Below are positions 1 to 12,115 of a DNA stretch of 64,000 nt, piece by piece. Within the stretch, counting starts at the first letter, position 1. The number at the start of each line of letters is the position of its first letter. The stretch is from Polyodon spathula (taxonomy: Eukaryota; Chordata; Actinopteri; Acipenseriformes; Polyodontidae): the NCBI RefSeq assembly GCF_017654505.1, contig NC_054536.1, positions 10,713,794 through 10,777,793 on the forward strand, read 5' to 3'. The notes below the pieces were generated by a model that was given only the letters and a program-made list of their open reading frames with translations, searched no databases and had not been told where the DNA came from. Both the position numbers and the translations under genes were made by a program.

Positions 1-2309
1 TTTGCATGCAAGAGCTCAACAGGGGATATTGACTGCTAACCAGTAGGGGCCACTGTTTTGCGATGAGGTGACTCAGTCCCTGCTGATTTTGCTTTCCCTA
101 CACTTAATGACAGAGCAAATATAATGCTTCCTGTGGAATTCCCTGCTCTCTCCTGACTGTGTGACCCTGTGGTGTAAGTGGTGAAACATTACATACTTGT
201 GCATTGGAACAGTTAGATTCAGACCTCAATGTGTAGGAATTGGCTTAGATCTTTATTAAGATAAGGTGGTAGATGACCTTTTGTGACCTTATACATAATT
301 GACTGTGCTTATTTTGGAGAGATTACAAATTCAATTTTGTGTGAACATACAGTGACCTTTTTGCTGAAAATTGGTTTGATAATGAAACAACGACAGATAT
401 ATTGTGTATGCATCAGGTTTTGGAGGGAATAATAACCTCCCAAGTGAAGTGAACTCCAAAGACAAGGGAGACAGTTATATCTGAGTTACCTGAAACACCC
501 TAAGATTGTAGCTCGTATACAGTAAGTGTTCTAGCATACTTTTCATTGTAATATCTGCTTACTACAACCAACTTACAACTAGACGCAATACACTCATTTG
601 TTAATATGTGAGTAAGTTGAAATTGGAGATCAAATAAAGTGATTTGATATTGGAAATTGATAACTTTATATGAGATTAAATTAATATAAAAGCTTCTTTG
701 AGAATCAAACCATTTGTTTTTTAGCGACACATTTTCTTTCACTTCTGTCTGCAGTCTTTTCCTGATGCTAAGTCAGTGTAGCTATGAGGGAAACTTAATA
801 GAAACATTTAACAAATCATTACATTTAGCCACCCTTGCAAATAAAAAAACCAAAAAACAAACAAAAAACAGAGATGACCAGTAGAACACTCCAGTTACAT
901 CTGCTGTCAACCTGGATGGCCACGATTAGGCAAGATTGGAATGTTTCTGTAATATCAATCAATGGTGAGTGCTACATGACATGTTAGCATAGCCTCTCCT
1001 TGCGTACCATAAGATGACACCCAGTGGCGTGTGGGATTGAGATTTGCTGTGAACCCATGTCAAAATAAAAAAGGTCAGGGTGTAGCGTTTTCTTTCAGGA
1101 ATAAGAGTGAGACAAACATAGTGTGCTATCTCAATGTTCATTGTAAAAGTAGCCAATCATATTATAAATATCATTAACGATTGCAAATGCTCCCATTGTT
1201 TCCTTAAAATGTATCACTGGGGGAAACACTGTGGGTCTTCTTTGGCCGAACAGCTCATGGCAGTGTTGTTGGTCACATGTAGCTAAACTATAGCTGCATG
1301 AAGTAAAACATTTTTAGTAGAGTTGTAATGGCAAGGGAGGCATTAGCATCCAGCATTGGGATAGGTTTTTGATAGAAATAAAAATGTTCTTGTAAATGGA
1401 CATATCAGGTAATTTTGTAAATATTTTGATTACCAGGAGGATACAACTATCAATAATCATTATGACAAATTTCAAGCCACCCAAAAGAAAAAAAAAAACC
1501 ATTAGTCTTGTACAGATATTTTTATACCCAAAAGCCTATGCCAAATAGCCATGTCGACTACTGTACATTGATAACTTGTTTGACATATTACTGCACGTTC
1601 AGCATCTATCTCAACTGACCATACAGTGTGCTAGGAAACAAGCAAGTCTTAATTTAGAATCAAATCAGAGTTTGTGGTGAGACAAACTTTTGGATATGTT
1701 GTCCTGCCACTTAACTTTATACACAGAGCAGGAGTTCTTGTCTTTGCTTGTCGGAATTATCGTCCTGTATTGTTACAACCTCTATGGATGTGATTGAGTT
1801 TTTCTGAAAGGAAATATGTCCAGATATTAGATAGTCTAATATTCAAAACCACTCCTCTTTCTTCACAACCTGGATCATGAAATATTATTATTGACTCCAG
1901 CTCTATTTAACATGCTTGAAGAAGGTTAGAAATTAGCAATAGCTGAGGTGTGGACAAATGCAGCACGTCTGTTTAAGCACTGTGCATGGCATGCCTTTGG
2001 GTGAATGTACTGGGAAAGCCTGTGGATCAGCTGCTGAGCCACCAACAATTACCAACATACCAACATGCACCATACCATATCAGTTTCCAGAAAACACAGG
2101 AAGACAGGACGGGGCATTAATTTGGAGAACAATCAATAACAAATGGAATGAAAACAGCAAGATATTTAAACTGAGCATGAAGTCAGCCTTGCAATAAAGC
2201 CTACTAATTAGCTTAGGGCTCTCTAGGCTATTTCGTTGACATCACAAAGAGAAATAGAATATGCCTCAGGGGATTTTTATCACTGTATGCTGATAACTAT
2301 ATGTTGTTG
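1..2309. other. No gene recognised
   Basis: AT-rich sequence with only short open frames and no recognisable protein. An A-rich stretch lies near 842-870. The segment at about 880-1160 is listed separately because it resembles a second place in the window. Nothing else could be supported. Confidence 0.6.
880..1160. repeat. Diverged repeated segment, copy 1
   Basis: This stretch shares a series of ordered short matches with 21755-22050: a block reading agtagaacactccagttac, then gattagg and tttctgtaa, then aacccatgtcaaa, then tttcaggaataa. The order and rough spacing are kept while the sequence between has diverged. This suggests an old dispersed repeat or a decayed local duplication. No coding potential or terminal repeats were recognised. 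Confidence 0.4.
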
Positions 2310-2823
2310 TCACCAGGTTGGCTGGTGGTGACATCAGCACAGGAAGCACGTAGACAACAGTGTGGTGAGTGAATGAATACATGAAAAATAAAAAAGTTGA
2401 ACAAAACAAAAACACTGACAGAAACAAAAAGGCGCTGTGGCCAAAATGAACAGATTAACAAACAGATGGACATGGAACAAACAAAGGTCGTGCTGGTGTT
2501 TAACCAGCATGCGTAGCAATTATTTTCTTTTGATTTATGTGACCTCCTCTCTCTACTCCCATTCTCCACTCTGAACACACAACCCTGAGTGAGTGAAACA
2601 CTGCATCTTTTATGCAGCTGTACCGAGACTCGATTGCTAATCAATCATTCTATTGGAATCTTGATACATCTGCACGTGAACTAATTGTGCTCCCCATGCG
2701 TCCATACTAATACCCAGTTTAGTCTGCACATGGAGTGATTGTACAATCACTGTGCCTAAATACAACTATATATTTTAAATCACTTGTGATTTTAACTCCA
2801 TGCACCAATACATACATACATAC

Positions 2824-2884
<61 letters not shown>

Positions 2885-2942
2885 AAAGACAACATAAAAC
2901 ATAAAACACAAAATACGCACAGGGACGGGACACCTCACCACA
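2310..2942 (-). mobile_element. Solo LTR, family B copy 1
   Basis: LTR-like repeat read on the minus strand. The right edge reads TGTGGTGAGG on the minus strand, a typical LTR start. The body shares long blocks with 34438-34960 and 41578-42164, including gagactcgattgctaatca and a block around ttttatgcagctgta. The copy at 41.6-42.2 kb is joined to a polypurine tract, which identifies the family as an LTR. This copy contains an expanded (TACA)n tract. The left edge is approximate and no target duplication was found. Confidence 0.5.
2810..2882. repeat. (TACA)n microsatellite
   Basis: About 18 tandem TACA/CATA tetranucleotides with one interruption (tactta). The tract lies inside an LTR copy at the place where the related copy at 42.1 kb carries a perfect inverted repeat. 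Confidence 0.95.
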
Positions 2943-5020
2943 GTTGTGCATCTATTTTGGATAGTTTAAATAGAACCTTTCAGACAGAACCTTTTGGAAG
3001 GTCACCTCCAATACATTCATTCATGACACAAATTATTTTTGGATGACACATGGGGAGAAGAAACAGAAATTGTGAAACTGTGTTGCTGGCATTCTTTTAA
3101 GCTTTGGCAAAGGCTTTACGTGTCTCGATGATGGTGTGGCTGAGGCCCAAAGAACCATGAAGAGCAAGTGCCCATGGAAGCATGAACCAAAAGTCTGATC
3201 TGACAGCAGGAGGCTGTGGGCACCAAGAAGTCTGAATAAGCAGAGACAGGCTGGAAATGCATGGGTCTCTGAACACTGTGAGGACTTTGATTTCTTGATA
3301 TCCTTTTTTTCCCTCACTTAAAGAAATTCCTTATTTGATGGCCAATCAGCAACACATTTACTGACAATATCTACATTCAAATCCATTTTTAGGTTTAAAT
3401 GTATTGTATCTGTAAAGTGGATTCTGTCACCAGCAACAAGGTCAGATGAGGTTAAAAGCTCTAAAAACACAAATGCAGGTGAGTCTGGGTCTTTTGCATT
3501 GTGGTTAAGATGCTCACTTGCAATTTGCAGGGTCGCTAGATCACATTCCAGCCTCCAACCTGTTACAAACCATATCTATATTGTTGAGATATATGTATGT
3601 TGGGTTATCCATAACTATTAAACAATCAATAGTGCTACATTTTGAAAAACTAAAAGAAACTCAATAAATTCAAAGACAAACGTTTAAGATTGCAAGTCTT
3701 TTCCAATATCTTTAATCCACATCGCTGGCAGAGGAGAAGAGCATCTTAAGTACAAAATTAAGAAAAAGGAAGAAACATCTGATGGCTGAGATATATGTTT
3801 TTATATGATAACCTTAAATTACAGTGCTACATTATTAACATAGTTACTCTCAGCAAACTATATGACTGCTGACTGTATTTATTAAGATGTATATGGTTTC
3901 TTGCTCCAACAAATACATGAGAAAAATCTGGGAATTTTATGCCACCCTAACCTTTTTTTATGCCACATAAAATAAAGAGGGACCTGATTATTGTATATAT
4001 TTTACTTATCTTGGAAATTGGTGTAACACTGTTATTTGTATAATGTGCTGCATACAAATGCTATTGCAATGCATAAGGGGATTCTCCATGAAATAAATAT
4101 CTGTTCTACAAAACAAAAGTCAACTACAAAATACATTGTTAATTAGTCTCACAGAGAGCACTGACTTTGTAAAAATCTTAATATTTTATGGGTTAAAGGC
4201 CATTACATATTATGGGAGCTAATTAAATTGAACAATTTCTGAAAATTCATGTTCTAAGGGGAGATAAAATGTGTGGCTGTTTTATTTTTTAAATGACACA
4301 CCTCATAAAATTCACAGTGTTGGAGGAGCAGTGTGTTTCTGCTTTAATACTGTACCAAGGAAATAAGTGACATTGTCATAGTTTAGTTTTAATAGCAAAT
4401 GTATTCAGTTTGATGTCTTGGATGATCCTACGCAAAATGCATCTCAACAACTATCACAGTTTGTTAAATAATGTGTAAAAGGCCTACCTGGCAAATATTA
4501 TCACAACTTTTTTGACTGTACGTTCATGGTATCATTTTTGCCATATTTAATGTTGGTTATTTTATTTTCTGGAATAGTTGTACTTTTATATTATAAATAT
4601 GATCAGTTCTCCAGTGGTCTTGTTAAATCGAGGATACATTATAGCATGCAGACTTACTAATAAGAATGTGATATTGTTCTTATGTGTTTGTTAGTTTGTT
4701 TAACATGAGAACAGTTCCAGCATACTGAAACCAGAAACCATGTAAAAGCCAATCCTTTAACCTAATCTGTCCAACTGTTTCTCATGGGATCTTCTAGCTT
4801 ATTTCAAATTGACACGTCTCTGCTCGCTGTACTGTTCTCAGCATAACCTTTTAGCCAGGTCGAATTGAATGCCTTTGGCTTTCATAGAGGTTCGTGTGCC
4901 AGCCTTCTATTATGTGCAATAGTTTTTTTTTTTCTTGCAGGTTGGGAATATGCTGTAAAAAGTTCAATTAGCTTTTTAATTTGAATTCCCTTACGAGCAA
5001 AAAGGGAAATAAGTATTATT

Positions 5021-5021
<1 letters not shown>
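2943..5021. other. No gene recognised
   Basis: About 2 kb of AT-rich sequence with short chance frames only. A tRNA-like block near 3495-3560 hints at a decayed SINE head, but its internal promoter boxes are too poor to call. Confidence 0.55.

Positions 5022-5090
<69 letters not shown>
5022..5090. repeat. (ATT)n microsatellite
   Basis: About 22 uninterrupted ATT triplets. Such tracts often mark 3' tails of SINE or LINE copies, but no element body was recognised next to this one. Confidence 0.95.
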
Positions 5091-5091
<1 letters not shown>

Positions 5092-5318
5092 ACATTTCAT
5101 AGGATTGGGTAAAGGGATTATTAAAAAGGGAGATATCCCATGGGCATTCTGATGAGAACATTGTTGTGTTTTTAGACCTGATCAGTTTATGTGTAAAAGT
5201 GCTATAGATGCTCCTGAAGGTGATGTTATGCCTGGACCATTTATCATCAGAAGTTTCATTAACAACCTGATTATGACATGGTGGCATCACGGCCCAGGCT
5301 GGCTACCAGCAGAAATTA

Positions 5319-5648
5319 AAGACAGACTATGCAGTGAAGTGCTGTATAGACTCAGAGACAGAAGCTGCAGTGAAGCGCTGTATAGACACTTAGAGACAGA
5401 AGCTGCAGTGAAGCGCTGTGTAGAGACTCAGAGACAGAAGCTGCAGTGAAGCGCTGTATAGAGATTCAGAGACAGAAGCTGCAGTGAAGCGCTGTATAGA
5501 GACTCAGAGACAGACGCTGCAGTGAAGCACTGTATAGACACTCATAGACAGAAGCTGCAGTGATGCACTGTATAGACACTCAGAGACAGAAGCTGCAGTG
5601 AAGCGCTGTATAGAGACTCAGAGACAGAAGCTGCAGTGAAGCGCTGTT
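5319..5648. repeat. 38-bp minisatellite, about 8.5 copies
   Basis: Tandem array with a unit of about 38 bp built on agacagaagctgcagtgaag followed by cgctgtatagagactcag. Units differ by single substitutions (cgctg/cactg, gagactcag/gacactcag) and small indels. There are no unique spacers between units. The array abuts a SINE tail on its right. Codons run through part of the array in one frame, but this looks incidental. Confidence 0.9.
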
Positions 5649-5674
5649 GTGCACATTTATTAACAAGCACACAT

Positions 5675-5675
5675 G

Positions 5676-5737
<62 letters not shown>

Positions 5738-5922
5738 CTTTATTTTTATATAGCGCCTTTCATAGTGGACCACCATCACAAAGCACTTTACAAGATACGA
5801 GACTAAGGTGTGTGAACTATGCATCAGCTGCAGAGTCACTTACAACAACCTCTTACCCGAAAGATGGAGCACAATGAGGTTAAGTGACTTGCTCTGGGTC
5901 ACACAATGAGTCAATTACAATA
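5675..5922 (-). mobile_element. tRNA-derived SINE, 5'-truncated (copy B)
   Basis: On the minus strand this matches the body and tail of the SINE at 22552-22815. Shared blocks include gactctgcagctgatgcata, the gttcacacacc block, and cactatgaaaggcg before the tail. The tail is an (ATT)n tract at 5675-5737. The tRNA-like head is missing, so this is a 5'-truncated retroposed copy. Confidence 0.7.
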
Positions 5923-8498
5923 TGTCTTTTGCAACTACTTTATACTTTAATCTCATAAATCTCATAAATATAACTGGATTCTCATTATATTTTCAACAGC
6001 AAATAATTGGAACGAGCTTGGTTAATGCAGAATGAAAGAATAACAAGAGAATGTGGCACAGCACATACATTTCTCACAATCTGAGTTGTGTGCAGGATGA
6101 GTCATAGTCAGTGGTGTACAGGTTAATGTCCTGTCTGTAGTCGTTGTTCACTGGGGATTCTAGAGGTTCCCGTAGGTTAGGGAGGCAAAATTGTCAGAGA
6201 CTGTTTCTCCTCATCATCATGCTAATGCTGGCCTTACTGGCTAGGCAACAGGTGAGCAGAAATTGACATCTAAAAGACTGGCCTTTGTTGTCCAGAGGCA
6301 GGTAGCTCACTGACATTCCTGCTCTTGAGTTCCTGGGTGAAAAGAGGCTTGGTCGTGGGATCAGAGGATGCCCATTTACCTTGAGTTGTGGTGAGTGAAA
6401 GTAATTGGACATTCTAAATTGGGGAGAAAATCAGGGTAAAATAATTGGGCAAAAAAAATAAAAGCTAAGTGCATTGTCGAATTGTGGATTAATTATATTT
6501 TTTTTCTGCACGATACCATTTTAGAAGCTTTATCTTTTTGAGCAAAGAAATAAAAAAAATGACTTCAGAGAAATTAGCACAAACATGTGCCCTTTGCAAA
6601 AAAAAAAATAGTTATGTTATTATTAATGGTAGTTATGTTTAGCACTGATCTGGTGATATAAGAACTGCCTGTAATCCCATGTATTGCCTGAGTATCGAAT
6701 GTTGCTTTGTTGAGCTCCTCTCACTGATGGAACACGCAAGGTGGTTCCCAGGCTAAAACAGCTTCCATAACTTGGTTAGTTTCGAAAAACAAATCTAAAA
6801 AAAAAAAAAAAAAAAAAAACCATGAGAAAGAAAAAAAAAAATTCATAGGACTTACAGGTACACAAAGGACATTAGGATGGATAAAGCATCCATTGACAAA
6901 TCTGATGAAGCAAATATTGCTGAATGTGTTCCTTTGAGCATGCAAGGCTCATCATTCAAAATCTGCTAATATTGACATGAATCTCCAGTTGGGATTACAG
7001 CATGGGTTGTTGTGAACAACACGGGTCGCTATTGAAGTAAAACAATAGCTGGACTTTGACATTATCACTGACCTTCTTATTGAAGGACCGATCAATCAAA
7101 TATTGAGTGACATTAAAAAAAAAAAAAAAAAAAAAGATATACAATATATATGTCTGTAAAGAAAAAGAAAAAGAAAACAACTGAAATTGTCGCAGCATTG
7201 CAGTACTTTAGATTTCCTAAAAATATTGCCCTTGAGTAGTTCCTAGGAATAGTTTCCTCTAATGTGGCTCTAGGGACACTGCAGTCACTTGTTATAAATC
7301 TGTGCTACACCAAATCCAGTTAAACATTGAAGAAAACAGGAAATGCATTTATTTTACTGCATTTAGGTTCATTGAATGACTCAATGCAAAATGATTGTAA
7401 GATGAAAACATTGTGTTGCAAATTTGTGTACATAGTTGGAAATAATAGCTTCTACATTTTTTGTGCTGCCACCTAAACCTGCTGTAAAAGTGACCTGCAT
7501 AATACAGGCCATTTCATAGAAATCTTGGTATTAAAGCATCCATGGAACATTAAGCCCTTTTTTGATATGACAGGTTGATGAAGGAATGCAAATGGATGGA
7601 TCATCGCAAGCTCTCATGAGGCTGTCAAATATAAGCTAGATTATATGGAAAAAGCGGTGTTTTTGAAACAAATACGGGCTGGATATTTTTTAAAACAGTG
7701 CTATGAATTTGAATAAAAAACACTTCCTTAGAATTGAATGCAGTTTTCAAGTGATTCCTAAGGTAAAACTATTCTGTGAGATTGTTAGATGAAATGACAG
7801 ATACATTTAAAAGCAACCTCCATCTGTGGTATTTTTTACTTAAAAACAGGATGAAAACTCATGGAAAAAATGTGACATAGTTCAGCAAAAAAAACATGCT
7901 ATCAAATTAAAAAAAAACACCCATCAGACAGAAAACATGCAGAATTTAGAACCTGCTATCATCCTCTATAAAGAGTGAGTATATGGTGTAGGTTACTAGT
8001 CTTATTCACCTCTGAAGTCCTTGACTCGTGTCACAAGACAAATGTTTGTATTGGTTTTAACCTTGCCTGCAGCGAGGGAGACCTCTAATAGTCTTTATCT
8101 ATCATTTTTAAACCACTTGTATCTTATCTATGCATTTATTGATAATACCTTTTTTCATAATCTTGATGTAAAATTGGCATTCCCAGTAGTAGGTGTAGTT
8201 CTGCGTGTTGTGGCTGCCGCTGGTCATTGTTACAGTTTTTAGGTAGGAGATCATTAAATAACGCATGAAGACATTTCTAAAGAAAAAAAAAATGGAGTGA
8301 TTTTTTAAAATGGAGTGATTGTTTTACATTCAATCTAGGTAATCATAGGGTATAACACTGTATACTTGAGGTAGATATCTGCACTGATACAAGCCCTAAA
8401 GTCAAAGTAATTTTCAGTCTGTAAAGGGCTATGGTGATCCACAGGAAAATGGTTGGCTCAATTCAATGTTGCTTATGGTGTGAGGAGGCATTGGAGGT

Positions 8499-8501
<3 letters not shown>
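5923..8501. other. No gene recognised; possible dispersed repeat
   Basis: No protein was recognised. The part near 6115-6462 has a GC-balanced composition and ends in an aattggggagaaaa-type block that I associate with a dispersed fish repeat, but no second copy was found here. Long A-runs occur near 6797-6820 and 7114-7134 and could be retroposon tails. Confidence 0.45.

Positions 8502-8565
<64 letters not shown>
8502..8565. repeat. (TA)n microsatellite
   Basis: About 32 uninterrupted TA dinucleotides. Apparent Tyr-Ile frames on both strands here are artefacts of the repeat. Confidence 0.97.
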
Positions 8566-8567
<2 letters not shown>

Positions 8568-9019
8568 GTGGGTGCTCAGGGGAGTTTGTATTTGTGAAGC
8601 CATGTTTCCTTGAAACCACAGTAGTTGAAAGTGTTTTGCATTGCTTTGTTTAAGCGATTTATTTTGGCCACCATGTTGGTTTATTTTGTAAATAAACGTA
8701 AGCATTCGCACTTTACTGCAGCTCTTCTGTGTGTCCCTTCCTAGTTGAAACAGCTTGCTGGTGACACTGTCCTGTCACAACTCCTTTCCTTCTTTTAGGT
8801 AAACTAAAATAAGAATGGTGCATTAAAGAGATATTTACACCTTTGTGTTTGAGATCAGGTGTCAGATTTAATAGTACTGCACTAATAGTACATAGATACC
8901 ATTACTGAATAATGTTTGCTGAAAAGCAGTAGCCTTTAGGAAGGAAGATTTTGTCTTGGCGGTGGAAGCAGTATTCCAATACAAAATGGCCCTTCTGCTG
9001 GGGGTGTATTTGGCAGAAA
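8566..9019. other. No gene recognised
   Basis: AT-rich spacer between a (TA)n tract and a possible hAT transposase relic. Nothing recognised. Confidence 0.5.
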
Positions 9020-9230
9020 AGGATATTGTCCTATTCCTATATTGGCAGGTTTGGCCTTCCAATTTACGACATGTTCACCAACCAGCATACAGCCTGAGAG
9101 AGTGTTCAGCATAGCAGGTAATGTTCTCATTCCATACCACTCCTCACTGGATCCACTGGAAAACTATCAAAATTCTTTTTAACATCAAACCACGTCTTGC
9201 CACTCTCTGAATGAAAAACAGAACAAGAGA
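9020..9230 (+). pseudogene. Possible hAT transposase C-terminal relic
   Basis: One plus-strand frame reads TSIQPERVFSIAGNVL around 9078-9125. This resembles the conserved S-ERVFS-AG block in the dimerisation region at the C-terminus of hAT transposases. It is followed in another frame by LDPLENYQNSF, resembling the usual L-PENV-L continuation. Stops and frame changes interrupt it, and no terminal repeats were found. It could be a chance match, since the recognisable part is only about 16 residues. Confidence 0.35.
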
Positions 9231-12113
9231 TGTTTTTAAAAGCACTTCCAGTTTAGTCCCACCCACTTCCGGTGATGTCAACAGAGTATTCGAATGAGTA
9301 TTAGTTTCTGAGTATGATTACAAGTATGAGTAATGGGTTCTCTTACAGCATTTGTAGCATCATATATAGTTGGGTTTCTTTGTTTAGCAGAGGAGTTGAA
9401 ACCAGTTGAAACAGCCTTGAGTGTAGCAGAGACAGAGACATCTAAGATGGAAGTAGACAAGCTGGTTGTTGATCAATCAGGTACAAACAGGTTCATGTAA
9501 TTGCGCAAGCTGTACAGTAAGTGAGGAATCTTGGGGTCTAGCAATTTATTTCAGATCGAAGGCTGTAACAGTCTACAGATAAGCTTTCAATCAGATGGGG
9601 ATTAAAACAGCTAAAAAGCAAGCTGGACCTAAAATTGCGCAGTATTGATCAAGTTGAATATAATTTAAAAAAGAAAGACATAAAGGCAAAGTGAAATTCT
9701 ATAGCGAGCAATAAAGGAGGTTAAAGAGAACAAATGGCAAGAAGAGAACCATTTAAAAAGTTGAAGCATAAAGCAGGCTTTAGAGAGGCAAAAGGAAAAG
9801 TCAATGAACAAAAAAACTTGGGAAAATTTTAATTATCTGATAACGGCATGGGTTTTTTCAAAGATCCTCTATTTTCAAAATTATTATTATTATTTTTTTT
9901 TTTTAAGCATTGGTGAGATTCAGTGGACGAAGCACCATTCTTCCTATTTGAACTTAAAGACAAGCCTCACCCCTTGCCTGCATTACTTTTGTTATTTCAC
10001 GTTGCTCACTACTAACAAATAAAAAAAACACGCCTTTGCTGAAATAGATATCAACCCCCCAGTCATCGAATCATCATTAAAAGTAAGAGAAAATTACTGT
10101 TTTGCACCCTCGCTCCTCACCTAGATACAGAGGGCTTTCTCCCTTCATTAATGCAGCTGGTCCCTCACACTGGAACCCTGTCTGCTCTCCAAAAGGGAAT
10201 CGATTCCTGTTTAAAGCAGTAGAGAATATGTCTATCAACTTTACTAAGGTTAGTCAGAGTATGTCCCGTTATTCTCCACTCAGCACGTTAGTGACGCTGT
10301 CCAAGGTTCTGAAATTGCCTCAGGATTAGATTCTACTGATGCTCCTGATAACAATCTGGAAAGCAGCCTTTCATTCTTTCTTGATTTATTGATCAACAGG
10401 GATGTCGCAAAACTAACCACTTCTCAGAATTGGATTCCTGCCTATTTGTGCCTGACGATCCATGGGTTACTTCACATCTTTTAGCCTAAAGGTAGCCTCA
10501 ATGTCAACCATGTCTCTCGCTCTTCTAACAGACTGCCTCAAGATATCACCTGGATAAGGTATTGACAATTATTTTTCTTGAGGTATCACCCACAGTTTAA
10601 GTGCTGGATTCAATCACCTGCCCAACTCTTAATTTCAAAGTAAAATCTTTAGGGGTTGACACTCAAACAAATTAATTGAAATTTGAATTCCCTCAGTACA
10701 TCAGGTCCATATGCATATCTATCAATATCACAGGGAGACATGTCTAATTATCTGTTTTGCTCATTCCCTGCAGTTCCTGGGCATTACTCAACACACAGCA
10801 TGCTCCCACTTTAACCTCTCTGCAGAAGCTTACAACAACATAAAGATTCGGTCCACTCTCCTTCAGCACTGGAACAGCCTATATCTGTTTTATACTAGTC
10901 TACAATTAACTTTGTATGTCTTACCCTACACTCCTATGGAAGTTATGTTTTGTTAATAATTGTATTAGTTATCTTTGTTATTTCCCTAGTACCTTAAGCC
11001 ACAATCAATGTAAGGAATTGTATCTCTCTCTATCCTCTTCTAGATTCTAGGAACTTGCCTGTAGAAGTACAATAAGTGTACATAACTGAAAATCAAAGCA
11101 GGGATACAATATCTAAAGTCAGCACTGCATCCTGGTTGTTGCAATGATAATACACATTACATTTTCATTTTATAATGTATCATGCAATAATTTGATATTG
11201 CCAAGAGTTTTCATGATACAGAAAGCACAAGAGTGGTAAAAAGGTTAACACTGTAATATAACAGAAAATTCACACACAATACAATCAACCACAAGATAAC
11301 CTAACATAGATTATTCCTGTTACTGCACTGAACGTCGATATGTCATGAACACCTTATCGAATGTCACCCGTGTCACCTCTCGTCTTGTCAAAGCAGTATC
11401 TTTACAGCCATGCACGCTTATGGCAGAGCTAGCCTTGCCCTCATTCAGTCACAATCATTCTTTCAGTCTCATTTAAACCAGAAGTGCCTGCTCATCTTGG
11501 GAATGAGAACAGCAATTCAAAGATAATATATTTTGGTTCTCTTGACAAATATGGCAGGAGAGCTGCATGACACTGCGGATGTTGAAGGCTGGGAGGTGTC
11601 AATCAGGAGGGCAGTCGCAAATGCCAACTCCCTAACAAACAGTCAATTGCTTCCCAGAATCGAAACTGGGACCGTCCTCCTTCTCCCGAATGAGATCGTC
11701 TGCACCTTCCTGCAGGTAGGACTTATTTGCTTGAATTTGTCCCTCGTTTGCGGGATTGTGCGCACAATCCTTTGGCTAGAAAGAGCATCGCCTAATTTCT
11801 GGTAAAAAAACTGTTCCATTGTTTTGGGCAATCAAGCTGCCTCATCACATCCTCTTCCCATATTATGGATACTAACACCCAAGTCTCTTCATCTCTCCAG
11901 TGGACATAAGTGGAGGGTGGACACAAGGTTTGCTCAGACATAATTATTCTGTGAATGAATGGCAATGAATGAATGATGATGATTGCAATTGCAGATGATT
12001 TATGAATTATGAAGGGCACTCAGTCCTGAGTGAAAGATAGATTTGGTAAGAGGCCTCGTCCGTGGGTGCCAAACGGCTACCTGCATGAGGCCAGCTGGAA
12101 AAACATGGACAGT
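9231..12113. other. No gene recognised
   Basis: Almost 2.9 kb without a recognisable protein. Short frames are present but none has known motifs. The Tc1-like element that follows is inserted into the end of this sequence. Confidence 0.5.
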
Positions 12114-12115
12114 TA

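Noticed and set aside
4882..5100. Poly-Asn frame
   Set aside because: Translation of the (ATT)n microsatellite.
5319..5648. CRISPR-like array
   Set aside because: The 38-bp units are directly tandem with no unique spacers, and the context is eukaryotic.
8431..8711. Open frames on both strands across the (TA)n tract
   Set aside because: The residues are almost all Tyr-Ile from the dinucleotide repeat. The same applies to frames at 14.8, 20.2, 21.1, 36.0, 44.9 and 55.5 kb.
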